A stretch of 64,000 bases of DNA from Flavobacterium fryxellicola. GTDB taxonomy: Bacteria > Bacteroidota > Bacteroidia > Flavobacteriales > Flavobacteriaceae. A program made the position numbers and the translations under genes. The notes beneath the pieces were generated by a model, which saw only the letters and a list, made by a program, of their open reading frames with translations, did no database searches and had not been told where the DNA came from. The DNA lies in the NCBI RefSeq assembly GCF_900143245.1, contig NZ_FRDK01000004.1, positions 186,001 to 250,000 on the forward strand, given 5' to 3'. Positions 1 to 9,083 of this stretch are shown one piece after another (position 1 is the stretch's first letter; the number at the start of each line of letters is the position of its first letter).

Positions 1-614
1 CATTGCGCAGCTCCTAAATAGGTAGAGTCAGGTTCCTGTTGTGGAGTATAATCTAGACTGTAGAAAAACCTTTTGTCCTTAGCAACTTCCCCGTTGTATT
101 TCTTGTAATTATCTCTAAAAGTACGGTTGTCTAACAAGATAATCTGTACTTTTTTCCCTTTGTTTTCATACATATAGGAGGTATAAATACCTTTGTGTTT
201 TCTTCTTTCAGAATCTTTAGGTTCATCAAAAAAATTCAGGAAAAGTTCCTTGGATTCTTCTTTTTTTGGATAATGTCTGCCCGCATCATTTTGTCCATAA
301 TCATGATCATCCCAAGTTGCAATAATAGGAATGTGTTTTTTTAGATTTTGGAAAGAGGGCTTGGCGGCTAATTGTTCGTATTTAGATTGAAGGGTACTCA
401 TATTATCAGTATCTCCATAAATGTTGTCTCCAAGAAAGACAAATAAATCAGGTTTGTGTTGAACTACAACATCAAAAATGGGCAACGGATTACTTTGATG
501 TGAACAGGAACCAAAAGCTATTTTTGAAATATTCTTTTGGCAATACCCATTATACGACAGCAGTAAAAGCAGTACTGCATGCAAGTAGATTTTACGAGAA
601 CTGTTTTGAATCAT
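1..614 (-). CDS. PhoD-like alkaline phosphatase (3' end outside window)
   Basis: The reading frame is open from an ATG at 614 to the left edge, about 204 codons, so the C-terminus is missing. Residues 1-25 form a hydrophobic signal peptide, so the product is probably exported. Metal-binding signatures of the PhoD-like metallophosphoesterase family are visible: FGSCSHQ (34-40), FLGDNIYGD (60-68) and TWDDHDYGQNDAG (100-112). Members hydrolyse phosphomonoesters or diesters outside the cytoplasm. The gene is divergent from the metalloprotease at 883. Family is fairly sure; substrate is unknown. Confidence 0.85.
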   Translation of the reverse strand, partial: MIQNSSRKIYLHAVLLLLLSYNGYCQKNISKIAFGSCSHQSNPLPIFDVVVQHKPDLFVFLGDNIYGDTDNMSTLQSKYEQLAAKPSFQNLKKHIPIIATWDDHDYGQNDAGRHYPKKEESKELFLNFFDEPKDSERRKHKGIYTSYMYENKGKKVQIILLDNRTFRDNYKKYNGEVAKDKRFFYSLDYTPQQEPDSTYLGAAQ

Positions 615-882
615 CTTTTATTTTTTGTGGGTTGTAAATTTTTTACAAAAATTAGAATAGCTCCAAACGAAGTACTGCATCGCTTGTAATTACTAGAAAA
701 TAAATTGATAATTACCAAATGTAATAAAAAAGAACGGCAAACAAAAGGTTGGGATGCGCCAAGAAAAATAAAATATTCGACTCAAAACGGTTGTTAATTA
801 AAAGTTAAAACATTGGTTAATATGCAATTTTAAGACACTAAAAATTATTTTTGATATTAATTAACCATTAAATAACCACTAA

Positions 883-3351
883 ATGAAGAAATTTTTCATT
901 TTAACTGCAATCGCAGCCACATTATTAATACCCACCACCCAGTTTGCCCAATCCAAAAGAAAAAAAGATAAAAATGCTGTGACGCTTCCCGCTCCGGATA
1001 AAAAGCCAGAACCTACCATCAAGGAATACAGTAAGGTAATTACTAAAGAGGCTATTTCAGACGAAGGCTTGTTTACGGTTCATAAAGTAGATAAAAAATA
1101 TTTTTTTGAAATCCCGAATAAATACTTAGATAAAGATATGTTGTTGGTTAGTAGGTTGTCTAAACTACCTTCTAATTTAGGAGGTGGATATGTAAACGCA
1201 GGATCCGAAACGAACGAGCAACTCATTGTTTGGCAACGTTTTCAGGATAAGATTCTCATTAAATTGAAATCTTACAATGCGGTTGCCAATGACAGTTTGC
1301 CGATCAGCATATCGGTTAAATCCAATAATTATGAACCCACTTTATTTGCTTTTGATATTGTAGCATTCAGCAAAGATTCAGCAAATACGGTGATTGATGT
1401 GACTAAATTTTATGGTACAGATGTAAAATCAATTAGCGGATTATCAGCTGAAATGAGAGAAACTTACAAAGTAAAAGGATTGGATGAATCCCGAAGTTTT
1501 ATCAATACGATGAAAAGTTTTCCATTGAATATTGAAGTGATTCAAGATTTTAGTTACAACGCTACTAAACCACCCAGTCAAGAAGATGCAGAGACAATCA
1601 GCATACAAATGAATCAATCGATGATTCTGTTGCCTGAAAAATTGATGCAACCGCGCCTTGCTGATCCACGCGTAGGATGGTTTACGATGAGCCAAATCGA
1701 TTATGGAAGTAACGAACTAAAATCAGACAGTAAAACGTACATTCGTCGTTGGAAATTGGAGCCAAAAGATCCTGTCGCTTACGCAAAAGGGGAGTTGGTG
1801 GAACCCATTAAGCCCATCGTTTATTATCTTGATCCTGCCACTCCTGAAAAACTGCGCAAGTACATCAAGCAAGGTATTGAAGATTGGCAAAAGCCTTTTG
1901 AAACAGCTGGTTTTAAAAATGCCATTATTGCCAAAGATGCACCAACAAAGGAACAAGACCCTGATTTCAGCCCAGAAGACATTCGGTATTCCGTGATTCG
2001 GTATGTGGCGAGTACCACGCGTAATGCGGTTGGACCAAGTGTGTCTGATCCAAGAACAGGAGAAATTATCGAGAGCGACGTAATTTGGTACCACAACCAT
2101 TTGCGCTCCTACAGAAACCGCTATTTATTAGAAACGGGAGCTGCAAATCCAACTGCACGAACATTAAACACAAGTGATGAAGAAATGGGTGAAATGATGC
2201 GTATGGTTATCGCTCACGAAGTGGGACATGCGCTTGGATTTCCCCATAACATGGGGGCAAGTTGTGCTTATGATACCGAAAGTTACAGAGATGGCGACTT
2301 TACACAAAAAAACGGAATCGCGGCCAGCTTGATGGATTATGCCCGTTTTAATTATATTGCGCAGCCTGGAGATAAAAACATTCGTTTTATCCGTAAAATG
2401 GGGCCTTATGATCATTATGCTACGAATTGGGGATACAGAGCGATTCCTAATATGACTTCACCTGAGGCTGAAGTTCCTACTTTAGACCAGTGGATTATGG
2501 AAAAATCTGCAAATATTATTTATAAATACGGGAAACAAAGCAGTAGTTTTGATCCTACGTCACAAACAGAAGATATTGGGAATGATGCGATGAAAGCGAG
2601 TACTTATGGACTCAAAAACTTGCAGTATGTAGCCTCACATTTATCAGAATGGACCAGTGATGTGACTAATAATTATGAAGATTTAGATGAATTATACAAA
2701 GAAATGTTGGATGTCTGGAGCAGGTATGTAGGGCATGTCGTTACAAATGTTGGAGGAGTTTATGAAACTACCAAAAAACCAAATCAATCTGGAAGTATTT
2801 ATGATGTTGTTTCAAAATCCAAACAACAAGAAGCCATGCAGTGGTTGCAAACGAATGCTTTTGCTTCTCCAACTTGGTTGGTCAATGTAAATACCTTGAA
2901 AAATATTGATTACGCAGGATACACAGAGCGATATCGCAACTTGCAAGCCCGACATGTAAATAATGTGCTGAGTTTTGAGCGTATTGGGCGATTAATGGAT
3001 GCAGAAATATTGGGAGCAGCTCATTATAAAGCGCTTGATTTATTAGGTGATATGCGCAAAGGAATCTGGAAAGAAGCTAATCTTCCATTAAATGTTACCA
3101 TTTATAGACGAAATTTACAACGCGCTTACATCGAAAGAATGGCGTATTTGATGAAAGAGGAAATCAAAGCAGGTCGCTCTTCTGATTTTTATAATGTGGC
3201 ACAATCTGATGTGAGAGGATTAGTGAGAGGGGAATTGAATGCTTTAAAAAGCACTTTATCAGTTGCTAGAACAAGAGCCATAAATGCAGAAACAAAATAC
3301 CATTATGAAGATGCCATCAAAAGAATTGAATTGATCTTAAATCCAAAATAA
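883..3351 (+). CDS. Secreted zinc-dependent metalloprotease (DUF5117/DUF5118 type)
   Basis: An 822-residue protein with a signal peptide (MKKFFILTAIAATLLIP) followed by a basic stretch. The extended zinc motif HEVGHALGFPH lies at about residues 445-455; its first two histidines and final histidine fit a metzincin-like site, with E446 as general base. Length and the flanking conserved blocks fit the large Bacteroidota proteases annotated with DUF5117/DUF5118. It probably acts in the periplasm or outside the cell. No C-terminal type IX sorting domain is apparent. A strong terminator follows, so it is probably monocistronic. Substrate unknown. Confidence 0.88.
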   Translation: MKKFFILTAIAATLLIPTTQFAQSKRKKDKNAVTLPAPDKKPEPTIKEYSKVITKEAISDEGLFTVHKVDKKYFFEIPNKYLDKDMLLVSRLSKLPSNLGGGYVNAGSETNEQLIVWQRFQDKILIKLKSYNAVANDSLPISISVKSNNYEPTLFAFDIVAFSKDSANTVIDVTKFYGTDVKSISGLSAEMRETYKVKGLDESRSFINTMKSFPLNIEVIQDFSYNATKPPSQEDAETISIQMNQSMILLPEKLMQPRLADPRVGWFTMSQIDYGSNELKSDSKTYIRRWKLEPKDPVAYAKGELVEPIKPIVYYLDPATPEKLRKYIKQGIEDWQKPFETAGFKNAIIAKDAPTKEQDPDFSPEDIRYSVIRYVASTTRNAVGPSVSDPRTGEIIESDVIWYHNHLRSYRNRYLLETGAANPTARTLNTSDEEMGEMMRMVIAHEVGHALGFPHNMGASCAYDTESYRDGDFTQKNGIAASLMDYARFNYIAQPGDKNIRFIRKMGPYDHYATNWGYRAIPNMTSPEAEVPTLDQWIMEKSANIIYKYGKQSSSFDPTSQTEDIGNDAMKASTYGLKNLQYVASHLSEWTSDVTNNYEDLDELYKEMLDVWSRYVGHVVTNVGGVYETTKKPNQSGSIYDVVSKSKQQEAMQWLQTNAFASPTWLVNVNTLKNIDYAGYTERYRNLQARHVNNVLSFERIGRLMDAEILGAAHYKALDLLGDMRKGIWKEANLPLNVTIYRRNLQRAYIERMAYLMKEEIKAGRSSDFYNVAQSDVRGLVRGELNALKSTLSVARTRAINAETKYHYEDAIKRIELILNPK

Positions 3352-3377
3352 TCGCAATTTACGTGCTTGTTTTATAC

Positions 3378-3406
3378 AAAAAAATCCGCTTTCGAGCGGA
3401 TTTTTT
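3378..3406. terminator. Intrinsic terminator between convergent genes
   Basis: An 8-bp stem (AATCCGCT/AGCGGATT) closes a TTCG loop and is flanked by A and T tracts, so it can end transcription from both sides: the metalloprotease (+) and the adenosine deaminase (-). Confidence 0.85.
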
Positions 3407-3442
3407 GGTTTGATGCAATGGACTTTACAATTAAAAACAGAT

Positions 3443-4861
3443 TTATTTCATTGGAAAATTTGCTTCGAAAGTCTTAAATCTAAGATCTAAATCCTTAAGA
3501 AGTTGTTTTTTTACACCCTCATCCTTTATAAAACTGTAATTGATGCTGTTGTACACATATTGCTTGATATCGCTGTAAGAAACGCCTTTGTATCTTTTGG
3601 CTAACAATACATATTGCTCAGTCATATTAGTGCGTAAAATTCCTGCATCGTCCGTGCTGATAACGATAGGAACACCAAATTCTTTATATAAAGTTAATGG
3701 ATGACGACCGTCTTTTACTTTCAAAATAAATTCGTTACTCACTAAATTGATTTCGATTGGGATTGATTTCTTGGCCATATAACGCAATAAATCGTATGAA
3801 TCTTTTTCGTACGCTAAGTCTACTCCGTGACCAATTCTGTTGGCTCCTGCAGTATAAACCGCAGCGCTGATGTGCCACGTAAGTTCTTCGGGTTGTACTA
3901 ATCCCAAGGTAAGTTCGCCAGCATGCATCGCGTATTTTACATCTGGATAACGGGAATGACAATATTTAAACATTAGCATGTGCAACCAATAATCCTTCAT
4001 CGACGTTGTTCCATCTTCTGGAGAAACAATGTTGACTCCGGCAATCAGCGGACTTTCATCTGCCGAAATAAAAGCGATAACCAGATTCTTGAATAAATCG
4101 ACAGGTTCCATGAAACGCAATACAAAATTTTGGTACCGCATTGTAAATTGTTTGTCATCAATTTTAAGGTCTTTGTGAAGTTTTGCCACAAAATTGCTAT
4201 TGAAATCTTTGGCATAAGATTCAGCCTCTTTTTTTACTAATGAATTGTAAACAGAATCTAGTGTTTTTAAAATTGTTTTTTCGTCTTTCGCCAAAGCTAA
4301 TTTTCGCAATCTTGAATTGAACTTTGTTAAATCATCCGTATTAAGGTCCGTTGGAATCGTCGATAATTGGGTTTCAATATAACTGACGTTTTCTGAAATG
4401 GCTCTGTTTTTGAGTTCTAATAATCCTTTCCCGAAATTTCCCTTTATAGCTGGTTCAAACTTCATAAACGATTCAAAAAATAACTTATCCGAAGGGTAAT
4501 CTACATAATTATAGTCCTTTACAGACCATTTTTGCATGATTTGTTGTTTGTAATAATCTAAAGTTCCATTTGTTTTTAAGGTAGAAAATAAATTCCAATT
4601 TCCAGTCGCTGGCTTTTCTTTTCGAACATCCATCGTTTCAGTATTCAAATAAAAATCGTCTGTTATGGCACGTTGTAATAAAGGCTCAGCATAAATAGAA
4701 CCGGAAAAATGGTGGTGTAAATCGCCGCCTTTTGGCATGTGGGAAAAGAAAGCAGTCAACGCGACTTCATTATCCCTACTATTTTCAAAATAGTCATTCG
4801 TTGCTTGAGAATAGCTACCAGTTAAACAAAAAGCAAAAAATAAAGTATATAGTAATTTCAT
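3443..4861 (-). CDS. Secreted adenosine deaminase-family hydrolase (ADGF-like)
   Basis: 472 residues of the metallo-dependent adenosine/AMP deaminase family. A signal peptide (residues 1-19, ending SYSQA) predicts export, unlike the usual cytoplasmic bacterial Add. Metal and catalytic signatures are visible in order: HHHF at 49-52 (the HxH motif), MHAGE near 312, NRIGHGVDL, and STDDAG near 402. The extra N-terminal segment of about 100 residues before the main barrel recalls secreted ADGF/CECR1-type deaminases. It may salvage extracellular adenosine. The family call is firm; substrate preference is inferred. Confidence 0.85.
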   Translation of the reverse strand: MKLLYTLFFAFCLTGSYSQATNDYFENSRDNEVALTAFFSHMPKGGDLHHHFSGSIYAEPLLQRAITDDFYLNTETMDVRKEKPATGNWNLFSTLKTNGTLDYYKQQIMQKWSVKDYNYVDYPSDKLFFESFMKFEPAIKGNFGKGLLELKNRAISENVSYIETQLSTIPTDLNTDDLTKFNSRLRKLALAKDEKTILKTLDSVYNSLVKKEAESYAKDFNSNFVAKLHKDLKIDDKQFTMRYQNFVLRFMEPVDLFKNLVIAFISADESPLIAGVNIVSPEDGTTSMKDYWLHMLMFKYCHSRYPDVKYAMHAGELTLGLVQPEELTWHISAAVYTAGANRIGHGVDLAYEKDSYDLLRYMAKKSIPIEINLVSNEFILKVKDGRHPLTLYKEFGVPIVISTDDAGILRTNMTEQYVLLAKRYKGVSYSDIKQYVYNSINYSFIKDEGVKKQLLKDLDLRFKTFEANFPMK

Positions 4862-5295
4862 AACATAATTTTTTTAAAAACTGATTTTTTTTTATTAGTC
4901 GAAATTAGTTCGTTGTAGTTCTACATAATTTTTACGAATAAAAAACTTTTAATAAGTCAAAGATGAATATTTTTGATGGATTTTAAAAATTTGGAGCTAA
5001 AAGTCTTATTTTTTTAATGCAAGATATAAGTGTGGTCCAATTGCCGTTATTCTAAAATTTTCGTTATAAAAGTCAAAAGTGTTGCGTCGTAGTTCCAATT
5101 TCTGGTTGTAAAAGCAATTAAAAAATTCTATTTTTGCAATTCCAATGAAAAAACAAACAATAGCATCTTCTCAAAGTATTCCGCACTGATTTACAGTTTT
5201 TAAATCTAGGAATTTCTTCCAAGAACAATTTATCGATGATTTTATTCGATGTAATTTCTAACTATGAAATTGCGTCGTCCACTTATATTTATGAA
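4862..5295. other. Intergenic region upstream of the SulP gene
   Basis: About 430 bp between divergent genes. It holds a promoter match (5106-5136) followed by a 14-codon ORF (5145-5189). I see no further gene, repeat or RNA structure. Confidence 0.5.
5106..5136 (+). promoter_or_regulatory. Bacteroidota-type promoter upstream of the SulP gene
   Basis: TTG at 5106-5108 and TATTTTTG at 5129-5136 with a 20-bp spacer fit the TTG-N17-23-TAnnTTTG consensus. The box lies 160 bp before the SulP start, implying a long leader that contains a 14-codon ORF. Confidence 0.55.
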
Positions 5296-6828
5296 ATGAA
5301 AAAAGTATTTAATTTATTTGATTTTTCTCAAAAAGTCAATTTTAGAATAGAAATTTTAGCAGGTTTAACCGTAGCCATGACGATGATTCCAGAATCGCTC
5401 TCTTTTGCAATAGTTGCCGGTTTTCCACCTTTAATGGGCTTGTATGCTGCATTTATTGCGGGTTTAATCACAGCTATTTTTGGTGGAAGACCAGGAATGA
5501 TATCGGGAGGAGCTGGAGCTACAGTGATTGTTTTAATTGCTCTAATGAAGTCCAATGGCTTAGAATATGTTTTTGCAGCAGTAGCTTTGGCAGGTATTTT
5601 ACAAATTTTAGTGGGTATCTTTAAACTCGGAAAATTTATTCGATTGGTGCCGCAACCTGTGATGTTTGGGTTCGTCAATGGTTTAGCGGTTATTATTTTC
5701 ATGTCGCAATTGGATCAATTCAAAGCAATAGTCAATAGGCAAATCCAATTTCTTTCAGGAAGTCCCTTACTAATTATGACAAGTTTAGTTGCGCTTACCA
5801 TTGCGATTATAGTGTTGTTGCCAAAAGTATCAAAAGCGATACCGGCTTCATTGGCCGCTATTATCGTTGTCTTTGCATTGGTTTTTTTCTTTGGAATCGA
5901 AACAAAAACGGTCCAAGATATTGCTTCAATCAGCGGTGGTTTTCCTCCATTTCATATTCCAAATGTTCCAATTACTTTCGAAATGTTGGAAATTATATTT
6001 CCGTATGCCTTAATCATGGCTGCTGTAGGATTGACTGAAGGATTATTAACACTGACCTTGGTAGATGAAATTACAGGAACTAAGGGCAATGGAAATCGAG
6101 AATGTATTGCACAAGGAAGTTCAAATATTTTAAATGGTTTTTTCTTCGGGATGGGCGGATGTCCCATGATTGCACAAACGTTGGTAAATCTATCTGCAGG
6201 TTCTAGAGCACGTTTGTCTGGAATTGTTGCTGCCTTGACAATACTCGTTATTATTTTGTTTGGAGCTCCAATAATTGAACAATTACCCATGGCAGCTTTG
6301 GTTGGTGTCATGATTATGGTAGCCATTGGAACATTTGAGTGGGCGAGTTTCCGAATAATAAATAAAATGCCAAAACATGATATTTTTGTTGGAATAGTAG
6401 TAGCAGTTATAACCATTCTATTGCACAATTTAGCGCTAGCAGTTTTAATAGGAGTGATTATTTCCGCTCTAGTTTTTGCATGGGAAAGTGCTAAAAGAAT
6501 TCGGGCCAAAAAGTACATTGATGCAAATGGAGTGAAACATTATGAAATATATGGTCCTTTATTTTTTGCGTCCACAACAGCTTTCTCTGAAAAATTTGAT
6601 GTTTTTAATGATCCAAAAGAGGTTATTATTGATTTTAAGGAAAGTAAAATTACGGATATGAGTGCGATTGATGCCGTTAACAAAATTACGGAACGGTACG
6701 CCAAGCTTAATAAAACGGTTCATTTACAACATTTAAGCGCTGATTGTAAAACCCTACTAAAAAATGCAGATCAGATTATAGACGTAAATATTTTAGAAGA
6801 TCCTACCTACAAAGTAATAATTGATTAA
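5296..6828 (+). CDS. SulP family anion permease with STAS domain
   Basis: 510 residues from the ATG at 5296; an in-frame ATG at 5236 would add 20 residues unlike the family and is less likely. About ten to twelve membrane segments start with the family block (VAMTMIPESLSFAIVAGFPP). A cytoplasmic STAS domain fills about the last 90 residues (after RAKKYIDANGVKHYEI). SulP proteins move sulfate, bicarbonate or other anions, usually with H+ or Na+. No sulfate-assimilation genes or carbonic anhydrase lie next to it, so the substrate cannot be chosen. Confidence 0.9.
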   Translation: MKKVFNLFDFSQKVNFRIEILAGLTVAMTMIPESLSFAIVAGFPPLMGLYAAFIAGLITAIFGGRPGMISGGAGATVIVLIALMKSNGLEYVFAAVALAGILQILVGIFKLGKFIRLVPQPVMFGFVNGLAVIIFMSQLDQFKAIVNRQIQFLSGSPLLIMTSLVALTIAIIVLLPKVSKAIPASLAAIIVVFALVFFFGIETKTVQDIASISGGFPPFHIPNVPITFEMLEIIFPYALIMAAVGLTEGLLTLTLVDEITGTKGNGNRECIAQGSSNILNGFFFGMGGCPMIAQTLVNLSAGSRARLSGIVAALTILVIILFGAPIIEQLPMAALVGVMIMVAIGTFEWASFRIINKMPKHDIFVGIVVAVITILLHNLALAVLIGVIISALVFAWESAKRIRAKKYIDANGVKHYEIYGPLFFASTTAFSEKFDVFNDPKEVIIDFKESKITDMSAIDAVNKITERYAKLNKTVHLQHLSADCKTLLKNADQIIDVNILEDPTYKVIID

Positions 6829-6868
6829 ATCAAGTGCTAATTATAAAGATTAGATCGTTTTTTTTTTG

Positions 6869-6916
6869 AACCAATAAGAAAATCAAGGATAGTTGCACTT
6901 GATTTTCTTAATGGTT
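6869..6916. terminator. Long hairpin between convergent genes
   Basis: AAGAAAATCAAG (6876-6887) pairs perfectly with CTTGATTTTCTT (6898-6909), and the pairing extends outward with one mismatch. It sits between the SulP gene (+) and the amine oxidase (-). A U tract does not directly follow, so termination is likely but not certain. Confidence 0.5.
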
Positions 6917-7028
6917 TTATAAAAGACAATTGCTGAATTAGATAGCTAGACTTTTTTGTAAAAATAAAGGACTAAAATTTTAAATGTAAAAATTATTTTT
7001 TGACAATACTTTTCTTTTATGCAGAATC

Positions 7029-8267
7029 CTAAATTTGCATTGCTTCCGCCGCTAACCTACCTGTTTTCATTGCTGCATTTATGGAACCATTCAGTAAGTT
7101 ATCTCCACAAATGTACAGTACATTTGATATTTTTATTTCAGAAGCAGCGATGTCATTTCGCACACTTTCTTGTGTTGGCAAAGCATACTCAATGCGATAA
7201 CCCTTTAACATTTTCCATGAAGATACTTTATGACCGTACCACTGTTTTAACTCGTCTTTCATGCTTTCAGCCAAAGTTGCGTCGTCAATAGTTGGGATTC
7301 CATTGTAGGAAACAGAAATAAGTACTTTGCCTTTTGGCGCATAAGCTTCAGAAACATTAGAAAGGACCGTCAAATTATTGACCCACTTTTTCTGTGTTGA
7401 GGCATTCAATACAACGACGGCCTTTTTTGTAGGCGCTTCTTGGGCTTCAAAATAGAGGTTAGTCACTTGATGAGAAGTCATTTTTTGGTTTGGAAAAAAT
7501 TCTTGCGTAAGATTATTTGCGGTCGTTGCCAAAAGGATTTGGTTGGCTTCTAAAATTGTTCCATCTGCAGTAGTTACTTTATTGCCATCAACAGCAGTTA
7601 CCTTCGTATTGCATTCTATAGTTCCTGCTGGAAGCATGGCGACTAGTTGTTTTGGGATTTCTTCCATTCCTAAAGCAGGAACTGCCACGTCACCATCAGA
7701 AAACATTTTCATCACAAAATCAAACATTCGTCGGGAAGTTTGTAAATCATTTTCTAAAAAAATTCCAGAAAGGAAAGGGGCATAAAAACGCTGAATCATC
7801 TTTGGACTAAAACCATATTCGGCTAGTTGCTTTTGGGTCGTTTGTTCTGGCTGTTCGAAAATGGCTTCGATGGTTAACTTTTGTAATTTATTTTTTAACC
7901 ATAGGGTATTCATTTTATCTTTTAAAGTACCAACGGGAGCAAAAAGGGTTGCCAATGCAGCCGAAGGTCTTCGCAAGGGATCTGCAATTTCAAAAATGCC
8001 TCCGTCATAGAGTACGGTTGCTCCAGGTAGCATTTTTTTTAGTTGTAAGTCTTTGTAATTGAGTAAGGCTTGCGTTTCTGGGTAAGCAGTCAAAAGTACT
8101 TGGAAACCTCGGTCTAAGAGAAATCCTTCATGGGAATCGGTTTTTATTCTTCCTCCCGCTCGGTCGCTGGCCTCTAGAATAAGTACTTTTCGCCCTTGGC
8201 GGTGCAAATGAACAGCCGCAGTCAATCCTGACAATCCCGCTCCAATAATAATTACATCGTGTTTCAT
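7029..8267 (-). CDS. FAD-dependent amine oxidase-type oxidoreductase
   Basis: 412 residues. The N-terminus has the dinucleotide-binding fingerprint (VIIIGAGLSGLTAA, then an acidic strand end LILEASDRAGGR) typical of the monoamine oxidase / protoporphyrinogen oxidase / phytoene desaturase superfamily. The C-terminal FAD-contact block ICGDNLLNGSINAAMKTGR closes the fold. It is probably a cytoplasmic flavoenzyme. No carotenoid, haem or amine-catabolism genes are adjacent, so the reaction is undefined. A TATTTTTG box on the minus strand (8296-8289) is a plausible promoter. Confidence 0.82.
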   Translation of the reverse strand: MKHDVIIIGAGLSGLTAAVHLHRQGRKVLILEASDRAGGRIKTDSHEGFLLDRGFQVLLTAYPETQALLNYKDLQLKKMLPGATVLYDGGIFEIADPLRRPSAALATLFAPVGTLKDKMNTLWLKNKLQKLTIEAIFEQPEQTTQKQLAEYGFSPKMIQRFYAPFLSGIFLENDLQTSRRMFDFVMKMFSDGDVAVPALGMEEIPKQLVAMLPAGTIECNTKVTAVDGNKVTTADGTILEANQILLATTANNLTQEFFPNQKMTSHQVTNLYFEAQEAPTKKAVVVLNASTQKKWVNNLTVLSNVSEAYAPKGKVLISVSYNGIPTIDDATLAESMKDELKQWYGHKVSSWKMLKGYRIEYALPTQESVRNDIAASEIKISNVLYICGDNLLNGSINAAMKTGRLAAEAMQI

Positions 8268-8288
8268 AGCTTTTAGTCCTCTTTGTTA

Positions 8289-8296
8289 CAAAAATA
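8289..8296 (-). promoter_or_regulatory. Candidate -7 box for the amine oxidase gene
   Basis: TATTTTTG on the minus strand, 21 bp before the ATG at 8267. No clear -33 TTG was found at the usual distance. Confidence 0.4.
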
Positions 8297-8389
8297 AGCC
8301 AAATAACGTTTCCGACCGGCGTAAATAAGGGGGAATTTAAGTTTTAAAATTGAAAAATACTTGGTACAACGGGCAACCAAGTGTTACTT

Positions 8390-8911
8390 TTATGGAAGTC
8401 TAAGTTGCATTAATAAATCAGTTTGTTTATCATTTCCCAATGTGAAAACATGTTTATCAAAAACGACAAATCCATTTTTAGCATAAAATCGAAGCGCCCT
8501 GTAATTTTCTTCCCAGACACCAAGCCAAACAGACGCAACACCATTATTTTCCGCCACCTTTTTAGCCTGGTTTAGCAACAATTGTCCAATGTTTTTACCG
8601 TGAAAAGTTTGCAAAACATAAATCCGATGCACCTCCAAAGCATTTTTGTCATGGGTTTCGGTTTGGGCATCTCCAAAGTTTATTTTTAGGTAACCAACGG
8701 CTACTGCATTGGAATAGGCTAAATAAAACGTAGAATTAGTATTGTTCAATTCCGTTGTTACTTGCTGTGTGTTGAAACTATCCTTGATATAGTCGGCAAT
8801 ATTTTCAGGGGTATTTACGGCAGCAAACGTTTCCGTAAATGTTTGGATACTTAGTTCTTGCAGTATTTCTAGATCATTTAGGGTTGCTTGTTGGATTTCA
8901 ATTGGATTCAT
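8390..8911 (-). CDS. GNAT family N-acetyltransferase
   Basis: 173 residues with a GNAT fold: N-terminal IEIQQATLNDLEILQELS, a central HRIYVLQTFHGKNIGQLLL (acetyl-CoA-binding motif A, Q/RxxGxG/A-like), and C-terminal NYRALRFYAKNGFVVFDKHVF. It transfers an acetyl group from acetyl-CoA to an unknown amine. A TATATTTG box at 8960-8953 (minus strand) lies about 40 bp before the start. It is unrelated in sequence to the GNAT pair near 16-17.5 kb. Confidence 0.88.
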   Translation of the reverse strand: MNPIEIQQATLNDLEILQELSIQTFTETFAAVNTPENIADYIKDSFNTQQVTTELNNTNSTFYLAYSNAVAVGYLKINFGDAQTETHDKNALEVHRIYVLQTFHGKNIGQLLLNQAKKVAENNGVASVWLGVWEENYRALRFYAKNGFVVFDKHVFTLGNDKQTDLLMQLRLP

Positions 8912-8952
8912 TTTGAGGTCCGCTTTTGAGTTATTTTGAACTCAAAATTACG

Positions 8953-8960
8953 CAAATATA
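8953..8960 (-). promoter_or_regulatory. Candidate -7 box for the GNAT gene
   Basis: TATATTTG on the minus strand; no TTG at the expected upstream distance. Confidence 0.4.
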
Positions 8961-9014
8961 ATGGGTTGTGAATTTAATTCTTTATGACAGTAGTAAACAA
9001 ATCAGTGCAAATAG

Positions 9015-9046
9015 TTGTCGTTTCCGGTTTTCAATTTGTACTTTTG
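9015..9046 (+). promoter_or_regulatory. Promoter of yaaA
   Basis: TTG at 9015-9017, a 21-bp spacer and TACTTTTG at 9039-9046 fit the Bacteroidota consensus. The box is 37 bp upstream of the ATG at 9084 and argues against the earlier TTG codon at 9057 as the start. Confidence 0.65.
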
Positions 9047-9083
9047 AGTTTATTAATTGAAAGAGCTCGAAAGAGTATTATTT

